Origin: Pithys albifrons albifrons
Lineage: Eukaryota > Chordata > Aves > Passeriformes > Thamnophilidae
Reading direction: 5' to 3'
Length of the DNA: 64,000 nt
Assembly: GCF_047495875.1 (NCBI RefSeq)
Contig: NC_092463.1
Location: forward strand, 20,573,224-20,637,223
The position numbers were made by a program, and so were the translations under genes. Shown one piece after another: positions 48,701 to 60,690 of this stretch; position 1 is the first letter of the stretch, and each line of letters opens with the position of its first letter. Under the pieces are notes generated by a model that saw only the letters and a program-made list of their open reading frames with translations, was not told the DNA's origin and made no database searches.

Positions 48701-50990
48701 GACATAGAAAAAATTAAAGCTGAAGTAAATGAGAGCAGCACTGTCCTTTAAAACACACTCTAAGTAAGCAAGGTTTACATATATTGTTAGATTATTTTTG
48801 TGTACTAATGTATCAGTTACATTTTCTAAGTCAAAATGAAAAACAGTAAAATCAGTAAAATGCAAATAACCTTTTTTTTCATAAGAAACTCAAATATATC
48901 TAGGATAAAAGAATTATGTAGGGTCACTAAAAATCACTAATATTTACAAAAAAATTACGTGGACACTGCAATTAAAAACCAATCAATAAGAATGTCATAG
49001 ACATATTCATTTGACCTCTTTAATCTATGGTCACACGTCAAAAGACGTGTGATTAGTGCAAATATCTATTAGACAATAATCTGCATAAGTAAGGGATATT
49101 TTCAGGCTCCTATTTTTCAGATAGGCCTGCTCATGCACTGTAATCATGTTACTTGAACAAGTCTGACAGGAATGCAAAATGATTCCAGGTAGCCAAAAGT
49201 ACTTTTAGACTATTTCAGAACTCATTTGCTATTGAAAATTGTATGCAACACAAAATTTTAATTTCATGCATTTAATTAAAAAAAAAAAAAAAGCTAAAAG
49301 GCACATCTATTGATCTGTATAGATATCTAGCCTGTTCAGACAATAGATCCCCACAATATTCTCACTGGAGTTGATGTTTAGGTTACATATGTATTTCTCT
49401 GTACTTTAGGAACACTTGTTATGTTCAGTTATAGGGTTTTCTGTAAATTCAGAGGATGATAAGAAGAAGAATGAGAAGATAACCTGTGTAAAGAAGACAG
49501 TTTGTGTATGCATCTTGAGATTACATGTCTTAAGGACTAAATACCTTGGGAAACAAGCCTGGGATCATGAAAAGTATTAAGATACTTCCTACCCATTATG
49601 CTGGACCTGCAGGGTGACTGCACTCTATAAGCATGTTTAGAAATTTAGTGATTTGTTATACAGGAAGCAAAATTTTAGTGTTTGCTAACTTGCTTCTGTA
49701 TGGATTCATAGCTGTGAATAATACAGCTGAAATTTGACTGGTACCTTCCAAACTTGAGTTTTGGTTCACAGTCTTATAGCTGAAATTGTCCAATAGATTT
49801 AGAAGCCAGGGAAGAATCTGGCAGATATGTACACAAGAGAAAAATTTCAAAGGCTTCCTCCGCTTATAAATATGAAGAAACAACATTTTGGTTTTTCCTG
49901 GTCAGGTGTAAAAGAAAATAAATTATACTTTCCTGAGGTGATTATTTAGGGCATTCACCGAATCTAAATCCTTTGAAAGATTACACTGACTTTAAACAAA
50001 TTATTCTTTTAAAAGATAGCTTGTATACTCAGTTTTCCGTTAGCCTGTGTGGCAGAAGAAAGAGATCCACATTACAGCCCAGGTGCTGTAGACTTTCTCT
50101 CTAGTCAATGGAGAAAGATCAGCATTTTACAAGTGAGTTATGTTTGGGGGAAGCAGATTTACCTGCTAAGTGCTTCACTCTGCTATAGGGAGCTAATAAC
50201 CAGCCGATATAATTAGTTCAGTGTTTTTTTCAGCTAAAGGACTAAAGTGAGAATGGATGAGCCCAGGCTAGAAACCACAAGACTCAAGGCTTCTCTAGAC
50301 CTTACACTAATAAAAGTTTCTGACTCCATTTCAATTTTCCAGCTTCATGGCCCACAGGTGTTTCACCCTGGTCCCAAAGTCTCAACTTTTACTGGGTGTT
50401 GCACTTTAATTTTAGGCTCCAAGAGATCTTGCTCACACAAACCTTTCTGAAGCCATTGGTTCTCTGGTACTTTGAGTTCATGTCAGAGAATAACTACACA
50501 TTTTTCTCCATGAGATTTCTTTTAACTTGGTGAGAAAACAAGCATTTTGGCAAAAAGGGTTTTACAAAGATAACATACAACTTTACAAAAGCATTACAAC
50601 AGATTATCCAGACTAACAAGCATTACTATGGTTAGGAACTTTTGTTACACCCAGCAAACACAAACTCCACACAACTTAAGTTAGGTACCCATAAGTTACA
50701 GAAAATAAGTGTTTGAATTACCCAAAAGAGGAAGAGAAGAATAAGAAAGATTAAGTGAAAAAAAAAAAAGTAAAGAGGAGAATGAACATAGTTACCACTT
50801 TAAAAGTCACATGCAGACAGCTTCAAAGAGAGCAAACCAGGGCCAACAAGAGAGACCTTATGCCACCTCGGCTCTGGTCACTGTGGCCACTCCCTCCAGG
50901 CACGACCTCTGACCCACTGGCCACTCCCTGTTCCCTTAGCCAAAATGAGGGATGCTGCACCCAATTAAAGGCTTCGGGGGGAGCATGGGG
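45719..50990. other. AT-rich non-coding stretch
   Basis: No gene or transposon recognised. Polypyrimidine tracts lie at 46788-46815 and 47245-47275, and a small perfect hairpin at 49031-49052. Confidence 0.5.
49031..49052. repeat. 9-bp perfect hairpin with AAAA loop
   Basis: TCACACGTC (49031-49039), AAAA, then GACGTGTGA (49044-49052). Each arm contains an ACGTC/GACGT core similar to a CRE half-site. Function unknown. Confidence 0.8.
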
Positions 50991-50999
50991 GGGGTGGTG

Positions 51000-51062
51000 T
51001 GTGATGTGTGATGTGTGATGTGTGATGTGTGATGTGTGATGTGTGATGTGTGATGTGTGATG
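51000..51062 (+). repeat. (TGTGATG)9 minisatellite
   Basis: Nine perfect 7-bp units, continuing as degenerate TGTGG-type repeats to ~51108. The minus-strand His/Thr-rich frames (HITHHTS) are repeat artefacts. Confidence 0.95.
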
Positions 51063-51085
51063 TGTGGTGTGTGGTATGTGGTGTG

Positions 51086-51260
51086 TGGTGTTGGTGTGGT
51101 GTGTGGACAGGTTACCAGACAGGCCTTCCTTGACTGCCAGCTCAGCCATGCGGCTCTAGTGCCCATGTGGTCATCCCGTGTGCTCTCAGCACACTTTTCA
51201 GGTGCCTGCAGGGCCAGCCCAGCCCTTTGCCTACACACCCTGACAGAGACGCACAGGGTG
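51086..51260 (-). repeat. Unclassified interspersed repeat, copy 1
   Basis: Related to 55965-56090 in inverted orientation. Shared cores are CCTTCCTTGACTG (51124-51136), TTACCAGACAGG against CTACCAGGCAGG, and GGGCTGGGCTGGCCCTGCAG against GGGCTGGGCCTGCAG. The family is not recognised; it could be a SINE or a LINE 3' end using the adjacent 7-bp satellite as its tail. Confidence 0.55.
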
Positions 51261-51620
51261 GTTCTGACTCAGTAATAACTGATCTGGTGTGTAACAATAG
51301 GTGTAGGCAAAACCAAACATAACAGTTTGCAGCAATTATTTAGTTTTCTGTCTGAATAATGTTCACACTGCTTTAGAATTCTCTCAGACAACAAACTGCT
51401 GGTAATCATCCAGAAGATACATCCTAGTCTATTTGTGGAAGTGGCCATGCTTCCAAAGGATCATAGTTGAAAGCTGGTTGAAAGGTGCATTCAAAAATAT
51501 AGAAGATTTTGGAGTCTGTTTAGTCAGTCAGGATATGGTTATCATGAAAGCTTTCACTACATACATTTCTGCTCTCAGGCAGCAAGCACAGAAATTTTGA
51601 GAAAGTTTCCTCTGAACATA

Positions 51621-52383
51621 TGTTGTAGTTTGGGATTATTATGTAAATTCTCTCCCCTGCCACTAACTGCCCATGCCAGCAGTTAACAAAAGAAGTAGTT
51701 AACTGCTGATCACTTGGATGGGGGAAGGTTTGTCTCTTGGTTTTGGGGACATCTTTCGTTGTTTTAGCTCGGCGGAACGCAGGAGCGGTGGCTGCCGAGG
51801 AGGGAAGCTGCTCTGCTGGCTACTGCTAGGGCTTCTGGCTGAGACGCTGTTTTTCTCCTCGCCGTGGCTGTTTCTCCTGGTTCCTGCATCTGGGATCCGG
51901 GCCTCTGTTCCACCCTCACCACTGCCTGCACCATCACAGCCTGCCCGCTCCGGCTGGGGCAGTGACCTGGGAGAGAGAGGTGTGCAGCTGCTTTTGCAGG
52001 ATACGTGGTAGTTCCCCACTTTCAGCTTTCTTTTTCCTTCATCTGGGATAAGAGACACAGAGTTCATCTGAGAGCTAACCACTCATCTGTCTCGCTGGAG
52101 GGGAACTGGAAATTCACTCTGCAGCCAGCCGGGCTGTGACATTGACACTTCTTTCCTCCAGGAGGAAAACCTGCTGGGTTTTGTTGTTATTTTCTTTCTC
52201 TTGTGGTGTTGGGGAAGCAATTTGCACTAGTCTGTATATATATAGCAGTTAAGAACAGTTATCTTTCTTGTATTAAATTTCTTTCTTCTTAAATTTGATA
52301 AAGAATGGCGTGATTGTTGTGGAGAAGGCCCCATCCCCCACTTGTGGGTAAACATTTTGGTTTTTTCCCCTCAAACCAAGACA
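51621..52383 (-). mobile_element. Solo LTR with perfect 5-bp TSD (ERVL-like family, copy B)
   Basis: The plus strand starts TGTTGTAGTTTGGGATT and ends CTCAAACCAAGACA, the reverse complement of copy A's termini. ACATA flanks it exactly at 51616-51620 and 52384-52388. It is 763 bp, about 94 bp shorter than copy A, mainly because the TA and ACAACAACCCCC repeats are contracted here. Frames inside (51718-52011, 51699-52082) are not genes. Confidence 0.92.
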
Positions 52384-52388
52384 ACATA

Positions 52389-55300
52389 TTAACCTAGAAA
52401 AGATGTTTTGTTTTTTATTTGGTCACTGTTATGTTGGAGAAACCTTGTTTTCTTCCAACCAGGTCCCTTAGTCACTGTTATGCAACCTATGTGTTTAGTT
52501 TAGAAAAGGCATTTTTGTGAAACTGGGTAAAATACCCCTAAGAACTGTTACTCCTGAACAGTTTAACTCGGTTCTTGCAGTCTTATTAAATTTATTATTT
52601 TCTTGTAATTTGTCTCTAGATTTTTATTTATCATTATTCTATTCACTACATATAAGCAAGTAGAGAGAATCATCCACTTTCCAACTATAATTGGTTAGTG
52701 GAGTTTTTGTTCTGGTGCCATCAACATAATTTGAAACCAGGTGGTATTAAGCCAGTTAGATTTTTTAATTGATTTTTGCATTTTATGCAGTAAGGGAAAT
52801 TCATTGATGTTCATTTTGGAAATGAGGTAACAATGATTTTTGAAACATTGCCAGCTCACAAAATATAAAGTCAATATCACTTCATTAGCAAATTAATGGG
52901 ACTGATTTTATAGTAAATAACTAACAACTGTGCAGCTGGCAAGTTTGAGTTAGTACTTATTCAGAGCATCACATTAAGTCCTGAAAGTAATGGAAAAGTT
53001 CAGAAATAAATAGATTTTTTATCAAGAGTTTGATACTGCCCTTGTGAATTTAATATTTTTCACCCTTAAAAGAAGTGTTTTACAATGACCTTATGGTGTA
53101 GGTATGAATGCCTAGTCTGTGTCTTTAAACACAGGCCTAAATACAGTGGAGCGAGCAATCAAATTTCAAACTGAAAAAACCCATCACAGAATAGAAATAA
53201 TTTCAGATTGCTCTCAATTTTTGTTCACTTTTTTCATGCAGGAAAGAAAAGTTCTTGAAATTAAATGCTCAAATGAGCTGTTTGGGGGTTTTTTAAGTTG
53301 ATAAATAATGGTTTCATTGGAGCTTTTTTTTCTGTTTGTCTTTGGTAAACAAAGGGTTTTTTTCTCGTTGTTAAACTGAAGTACAGTTGGTATTGAAGCA
53401 TCATTTTGAAATGGCAAGTGGAAACTCCTAGCATCATTCTTGTTTTCCACCCATTTTTCTAGCTAAAACACTATGAAAAATTCAAAATGAATTTGTGAAT
53501 TGTTTCAGGCAGAAGCATTTTTCACTAAGAAAGGCTTTTGCCTGAAGAGTTTCCCTGAGCTACACTCCTGAATAATGCATTGCAGGTAGCTCTGGCAGTG
53601 AGATCGCAGAGGCAATTGTACGTTTTACAGATGTTCCTCAGGATATAATCCCTTTGGAGTTCTCTTCAGAAGGAAATCTCACTTTAGTCCTTAAAAGCTC
53701 TGCATGTTCTATACCATCACTGTGTCCAGCAGCTGCACTAGGGAATAACTGAAACAAAGGGTCCTTCTCTTTCCAAGTGTTTTTTACCCTTTTTCAGTGG
53801 AACAGAACTATTTAGCCTCCAATCCTAACCTAACTCTTGTTCATCAAGCATGACATGTTGTTATAAGAATCTGATTCTGTTTAACTTCTCCCATAAAATC
53901 ATTAAAAATTAGTCAAAAGAGAGAAGATCTATGTCAGGACTTTAAAGCAGAGCCCACCTGTATTTCTTTTAATGTAATCACCCACAGGATCTCAAAACCT
54001 CTTTCTTATCCAAGCCTGGCCACTCTTATAGCATCCATTGCTGTACTTTAATGTAACCCACCATTATCTGTGAAATATCATTTGGGTTTGTCACTTGTGT
54101 AACCTTTGTTTCCTCTTTATTTGGATTCCTATGTACAAGTGAAGGCAGAATGTAGCTTTTTGATTTTGCCTCTGACTTTAAATGCTAGATATTCTTCTGC
54201 AACTTTTTGATATTCTAAAAATGTGCAAAACTTCTGGAAAACCTAAATGCATTGAAAACATTGTATTTGGATAAGGGGTATTTTTCTGATTATTCTATGT
54301 GTCAACAAAATTGTTTTAGTCAAAGACAACATTGAAATCTTGAAGGAGTAAGATTTTCATATCTGTTACAATTTGGAAAAGGACAAGGTTGTCATTAATA
54401 TTTTGTATTCTTCCATTTATCAGCTTTCCATTCTTAAACATGAAAATGTATACTATATATAAGGATCCATTCAGTTCTTGGTACCAAACCATCTTACTTG
54501 GAGGACCTTTACTACTGCAACCTTAAAAGTTTTTTCTTGGGCTTAAATTTCATTTAGCATACTCTGGAGAAAGCAATAGGTGAAGTTAACCTTAAAACAA
54601 ACATAGAACCCAGATTCCCAGAAGCATTTAGGTTCTTATCACAGATCCATGTTGAAATATTTTCAAGGATATGAGCCTTGAAGAATATCTTAACTACTTC
54701 TAAATAAAGAAGGACATGAAACACATTCTGCTTTATTTAGAAATGGTGCTGTAGAGCTGCACTGTAAGGGTTACTCCAGAAAGCTGATAGCTGACAGGCA
54801 GTTCAGGATTTTCAAGGCACACCAAGGATATTGACTTTCTGAAGCTGACTAGATGATGCGAGCTACTTCCAACAATTCAATCTACTCCATTCATAGCACA
54901 GCCAGTTTATAAAGGAATGCAATTTGTAGAGGACTGTTTCAGGGTCACTGTGCTACAGCCCTCTTGACACAGCCAAAAGAAAGTCCTGAATAGAGGATGA
55001 GAACTCTGATTGCTGATTAGCTTCAGTGTTATTTCAATCAATGCCCAGAAGGAAGTTAGCAATCTGCCCAGCATCTAACAAAAGATTGCTATTAAAGGGC
55101 CATTATGATGGGAACACTCAACTCAAAAAGGTTTTTGGGTTTGAGGGTTTTTTTTTTAGTTTTTGATAAATCTGGCATTTGAGGAGGGTTTTTGTGTTGG
55201 CAGTTTTTTTATGGTCTTGGATTTTTTTATCAGCTCAAGTTCTATTTAAGGACTTCTTGATTATAAGACTTTCACTGAATTTATGCCTGTGAAGTACCTT

Positions 55301-55647
55301 TGTTTCATTCACACTTACTATGGCCAAGCTGCATGTATTCTTTAAAACTAAATACTCAAATGAATTTTCTCAGAGGCAGTCCTCCTCCCACAGATAAAGT
55401 GATGCTAAATGAAATTGCTTAATGAACATGCTATGATTTCTTTTGAAGCCAAAAAGATCAAAAGGGTATTATATTCATTTTCATAATAACACAAAACATC
55501 CTTAAGAGGACCTACCTTGAACAGTTCAGGTGTTCTTCTAAATACACAAAGAAACAAAAGCTTTCTTCACTGAGATTCGAAATTAAATCTTTTTTTTTAA
55601 CATTAAAAAAAGAATTAAAGAAGGATGGAATAACCATCAGACTATTA
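52389..55647. other. AT-rich non-coding stretch
   Basis: Nothing recognised beyond T-rich low complexity near 55120-55240. Confidence 0.5.
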
Positions 55648-55900
55648 ATATGGAACATATTGATAGGACAAGGGATAAGGTTTTTAAATTCAAGGAAGAT
55701 CAATTTAGATTAAATATAAGAAAGAAGTCCTTTGTGATGAGGCTAGTGAAATACTGGAACAGGTTTCCCAGGAAAGTAGTTGATGATCCATTCTTGGAAT
55801 CATTCAAGGTCAGGTTAGATGGGACTGAGCATCCTGTTCTAGTTTAAAATGTCCTTGCTCATTGCAGGGAGTTGACCTAGATGACCTTGAAAGATTCCTT
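55648..55900 (+). mobile_element. CR1 LINE 3' UTR fragment, diverged
   Basis: Plus-strand landmarks are TTGATAGGACAAGGGATAAGG, TACTGGAACAGGTTTCCCAG, GAAAGTAGTTGATGATCCAT and GACCTAGATGACCTTGAAAG. More diverged and AT-richer than the other CR1 copies, so probably an older subfamily. Confidence 0.85.
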
Positions 55901-55964
55901 ATGTGAGATACTGGATTTGAATTTCACTGAATTATGTATTCATACGGGTCAAAGCCAATTCACT

Positions 55965-56090
55965 GTGCATGTGTGGGTGTGGGAAGGGCTGGGCCTGCAG
56001 CTGATGTGGCCACGGGAGCTGTGTGGCCAGGTGTCAGTCAAGGAAGGCCTGCCTGGTAGCCCACCCACACCACAGCCCTGGAGCCTCTGA
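55965..56090 (+). repeat. Unclassified interspersed repeat, copy 2
   Basis: GC-rich block inversely related to 51086-51260, sharing CAGTCAAGGAAGGCCTG (56035-56051) and flanking cores. It lies ~85 bp beyond the RTE fragment's 3' end, so it could be part of a longer RTE-derived 3' region or an independent repeat. Confidence 0.5.
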
Positions 56091-56174
56091 TCAGTCATGG
56101 CACCACTCACTCAAGACTGGAAGGCACTGAGTGGTCATTGACCTGGATGTCCTGCCTGGGTGATGTCATGAATA

Positions 56175-56627
56175 GGCTTCGCGAACGAAGATTTGAGAAG
56201 GGCACTACCCATGCTTGCTGCAAGCGTGCTGGTGGCTAAATAGGCCGATACAGGATAGGCAGGTCCGGTCACAAAAGGCACAGCGGAACGTCTCCCTAGG
56301 TGACATTGGCGAGGAACGGTTCTTTCTGTGTTGTCTTTTCTCCTCAAGACTGACTCTCAGTGCATTCTCAAAGGAAGCAGCAGCATCGTGAATGGTGTGT
56401 CTCCATGAATCCCGATTGGAGGCCAGAGTGGACCATTGATGGCAGTCAATATGGCCAAAGCTGAGGTGTTGTTTCAGGGAGTCCTTGTATCTCTTCTTCG
56501 GGGCTCCTCTCTTGCGGCAGCCAGTGGCGAGTTCACCATAGAGCACAATCTTCGGAAGGCGGTGATCCTCCATCCTGGAGACGTGCCCTGACCAGCGCAG
56601 CTGCGTTCTCATCAGCATGGCCTCGTC
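56175..56627 (-). mobile_element. RTE-clade LINE 3' end (AviRTE-like), 5'-truncated
   Basis: The minus frame 56205-56618 stays open for the last 137 codons of the polyprotein. It begins with the RTE C-terminal signature LRWSGHVSRMEDHRLPK, then GAPKKRYKDSLK, the WSTLASNRDSWR tract, and a Cys/His finger CAFCDRTCLSCIGLFSHQHAC just before the stop. The 3' UTR is very short (about 30 nt) and folds: CTTCG TTCG CGAAG on the minus strand at 56190-56177. The intact frame suggests a young copy. Only the C-terminal region is present, so it cannot move on its own. RTE elements are unusual in birds and are linked to horizontal transfer in the AviRTE case. Assignment to AviRTE is inference. Confidence 0.82.
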
Positions 56628-56984
56628 TTTCTTCCTTCTTTCTTTACTCTTTTCCTCTCTTTTCTTGTGGGTAACTTAAAACCAATGAGCTGTGTTTTAC
56701 TAAAGCTAATGTATTGATTGGGGGGTTGGGGGTGGGGGGTGTTTCCTTTTGCTGGGTGTGTTAGTGGAATGCTTTTCTTTGGTTATATGTTATCTATTAT
56801 ATGTAAAGCTCTTCTGCCAAAATGTCTTATTTTTCTCACTAAATTAAAGGAAATTTTCTTAGAGAAACATAGCTACATTTTCTCCGAATGTGAACTCGAG
56901 GTAAAGCTGAACCAAAGGCTTTTTAAAAGTCTTAAATAAATGTAACTGCTCCAGGCACCTTGTGGCTTAAAATTCAGAGTGTAA

Positions 56985-57028
56985 CACCTTCCAACCCAAA
57001 CAATTCTATGATTCTGTGATTCTATGAA
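56985..57028 (+). mobile_element. CR1 3' terminal tail only
   Basis: ACCTTCCAACCCAAACAATT followed by three octamer units (CTATGATT, CTGTGATT, CTATGA). An extremely 5'-truncated insertion of about 45 bp. Confidence 0.85.
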
Positions 57029-57557
57029 TATGGTGGAGGAAGCAAGTATCCTGATTTTCTATTTAATATTTAGGAAAATAATTAATATTTTAATCTTGCT
57101 TTTATTCCCCCAGAACAGCAGAGAGCTATTATCCTCCTTCCCAGGAGTGTGAGGAAGATTAACACATTAATACATCAATACACTGAGGCATTCTGATACT
57201 ATGAATATATAGGAAATATAAATATCTTAAATTATTAGAAAGATTTACAACTTCAAAAGTGTAAAGAAACATACAAAGAATGCAGATTCATTCAGTGTGT
57301 ACATTGCCTTAAAGGTGTTAACTTGTACGGTTCTATATTCAGTTTCTCTTACTATTGGATCAGATTAATATGTTTCAAAAATAAAAACCTGACCTTCAAA
57401 ATTATCAGTTTTGCAGACCTGGCCTGGTAGTGTATTAATATCTATCACACTGATGAAGAATTCAGAATCACTGATGTATTGTAGACCCCCAGCTGAAATA
57501 CACCTAACTATTTCATTAATGATGACTATAGCAACTTTAACATGTGTAAGGGCTCTG

Positions 57558-57695
57558 ACCTACAAAAAATTTCCAAAATCATTTTTGCCAGTACAGGGAG
57601 TAACTCTGTGTTAAAAATATGGAAACACCTACAAAAAATTTCCAAAATCATTTTTGCCAGTACAGGGAGTAACTCTGTGTTAAAAATATGGAAGC
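57558..57695 (+). repeat. 69-bp tandem duplication, two nearly identical units
   Basis: 57558-57626 and 57627-57695 both run from ACCTACAAAAAATTTCC to AAAAATATGGAA, with essentially one difference at the end. A recent local duplication. The repeat of the peptide KISKIIFASTGSNS in the frame at 57542-57772 arises from this and is not evidence of coding. Confidence 0.95.
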
Positions 57696-60690
57696 AAATT
57701 ATACTGAGCCAGAAACTGCTCTTTTTCTGTTACTTCTCTGTTTCTATTTTTATTGCATTTAGAAAGAAATAAAAATAGAGAGTCAAACAAGGAAAGTCAA
57801 GAGCATGCTGCATGGGGGAAAAGGAGCTTAAGGGGAACTGCAGTATAAATGTCAATGTAATACAGAATTATACTCATAATTAAGTATCACCAGGTATAAA
57901 TACCTTCCCTGAGCCTTACTGCCTTTCAAAGGTAGTAGTCAGAAAGAAGTGCTGCTCTGGAAGTGGCTGCAGACATTTGGGTCCTCAGCACATTTTACTG
58001 GTGGAAAGGTAAGCATGATGAGGTTTCCACCATATCCAAAATGAGGCAAGTTTTGAGCATCTAAATTACAGACCTAAGTAACCAGAATGGCTGGTGTATT
58101 CTCTGCCTCTGTTTATTGAAATGCACACATTGATTGACACGTAAGCTCTAGCTGGAACTTTCTGGGGGAAATTTGAGTACAGTTAAAAAAATTTTACCGG
58201 TACTTCATCCAATTGATAATACAGCTATGACTATGTCAGTCTAGCTCCAAAAAAAAATTTTCAGTTCTTTCACCTGTCATCTAAATAAAATATTTTACGC
58301 TAAGATGATTATGAAGCTCAAGTCATTAATATCTGAGCCTAATTAGATGTTAAGAATAAAAGAACTAAAAATCTTCCAGAAATTATAGTATACATATAAA
58401 TAATGTACTATAAACCTTCTAAAAATAGTCCTACACATTGTTATGGTAAAAGTATCGTTTAACAGAAAAATATCTCCCTGAGCCTTGTTGTACTTGGGTT
58501 TGTGACAAACCAACAAAAAATGCAGATATGAAAGACATGGGATGTGGGATCTCTGGTTGCAGATGTAAAAAGGGGTTGTGTCTGTGTGTTTGGAGATGTT
58601 TTCCATTCTAGAGCTTTGCATTATTAATACTTATTCATCCATAACTGCCAGAAGTCTACTTATCAGAAGGATTTTGAACAAGTCAGCAAGTGAGAAGACA
58701 AAACTTTTCTTTGTTGTTAGTTCAGGTGAGTTATTTTACTACAGGTAAAGGATTTTGTAAGGTATCAAGTAATAATTGTGAATTATGCAGAAAATTATGT
58801 GAAAATAATAATAAAACCTCAATTGAAAGTCCAATTGAGTAGTATGCTCAAAGTGTTTGAACATCACAGAACTTGTTTAGTTATTGTCCCTTACGTTCAA
58901 ATGTTTGATGTCTTATGAAACAGGAAACCACTACAGTGGCTTTGGATGATGCACTTGGATTGAAAAAAAAATGTGTCATAGGCAAAGGTGCAGGGGAGTG
59001 AGAGTTGCATCTTCTGTATCTTTCTGTTTCTGATTACACTTACAATTATGCCATCACAGAATTAAACTTCTCAGACTCTTCAATATAATTATTCATTAGC
59101 ACATGGCTCTGGTGTGTGATGATTGCTTTCAGAGGAAGAGCTTTTGAAACAAGGAAGTTGGACACATGAGAAAGTGAACTGCTTTGCTGCTATCTAGAAG
59201 TGAGTGCAGTGTAGGAAACAGAAGAAATAATTCTATCAGTGTCCTGGGACATCTCAGTTGCTCTCTCTCCTTTTAGAGCACTAAGTCATCCACGTAGGGA
59301 AGGGTTTTAAAGATCAAGGTCACACTTTTTATCCAAGCCTGATAGCCCTCCAGTATGTTTTTTCTGACCAGCTTCATTCTGAGTTTGCAGCACATTTAGG
59401 AGCTCTACACACATCTTGGGAGGAATGTCTGCAAACACCTTTTATTTTCCCAACATACTTAACAACTCTTCTTGGGCTATCAAAAATCAAAACAAAACAA
59501 AAAAAAACTTCATGACCAACATTCCATCATGAATTCTGTGGTGCCGTAGTAGATGTAATCTCTCCCCTATATGAAGTAAAAGTAACTGAGATCATAAGGA
59601 CTCAGTGTGCAATTCCAATATGGGATAAAACTTATCTTTATTTACAGTTATGCTGAAATTCTAAGTCCTCAATAAACAACTTGTCCAATCACATTCATCT
59701 ACTTTTTTGACAATATATTCCATATTGAGAAGAAGTATTTCTGAACAGCTCCAACAAATAGAGGACTGTCTTTGAACTTGCTTATGAGGCAGCTTTCATT
59801 AAGGTAGAATTTAGCCCAGAGACATTAAATCCAGATGAAAATGGAAAAGCAGAATTCACTGAAAGTTTTTCCCCAAATTCCTATATTTGTCTTTCAAAAG
59901 TTAGCAAAACTATCAAAGGTTACTTGTGTGGAAGAAGATAAAATAAGATCCGTTTAATTTATGACTTAACAATGCTAAATTTTCAGCAAGGAATTGTTGT
60001 TGAATTCGAGGAGTTGCAAGTTCATATCTGCCAGAATCCTTAGACCAGGATTTGGTAGCTAGTGGAACATCTTAACTCTCAAGCTTTTACACTTACCATT
60101 TCAATTTTTAGAAGTTCATTGTACAAAACTAATCTTGATGATGGAAGGTAGAGGTATTTTAGAGAGGAAGATGGGGAACTGAATAAAATATTTCATCTGA
60201 AACATTAAGATATTCAGTGATTTCCTTTTAGGTGAATTTGGCTTATAGGGAATTTTGTTCCTTTGGGCTTGAACACCTTAACAATTTTAGAAAGTGAAAG
60301 AAAGTTGTAATGTTTTATTTTTAAGTACTTCTGCTGGTGATGGTTTCCAAAATTGGTTCATCTTAACTGAGAAACTGCATCATCGCCACAGTGAAAAATT
60401 ACTACAAGGAAACATTTTAGAATGAGATATCACATCTAGTAACATTTTGGCATAAGTTTCTAAGGAAAACACCAAGAAAATACTATAATGGACAGAGCTG
60501 TTTTAAACTTCATTCAAGAAACTAGTAGCAACTCACTTTTAGAACAAAAAATAGTAATTAAAAGTCGAGGGGCAAAAATGGCCTGAACAAAGGTTTGTTT
60601 AAATCAGCTTCTACATTGGCCAACACTTTTAAAGTCATCAGCAGCATTACTTCGTAGAGGGTGTGAGCACTACCACTCGGAGTGTTGATC
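57696..60690. other. AT-rich non-coding stretch
   Basis: Nothing recognised. Confidence 0.5.
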
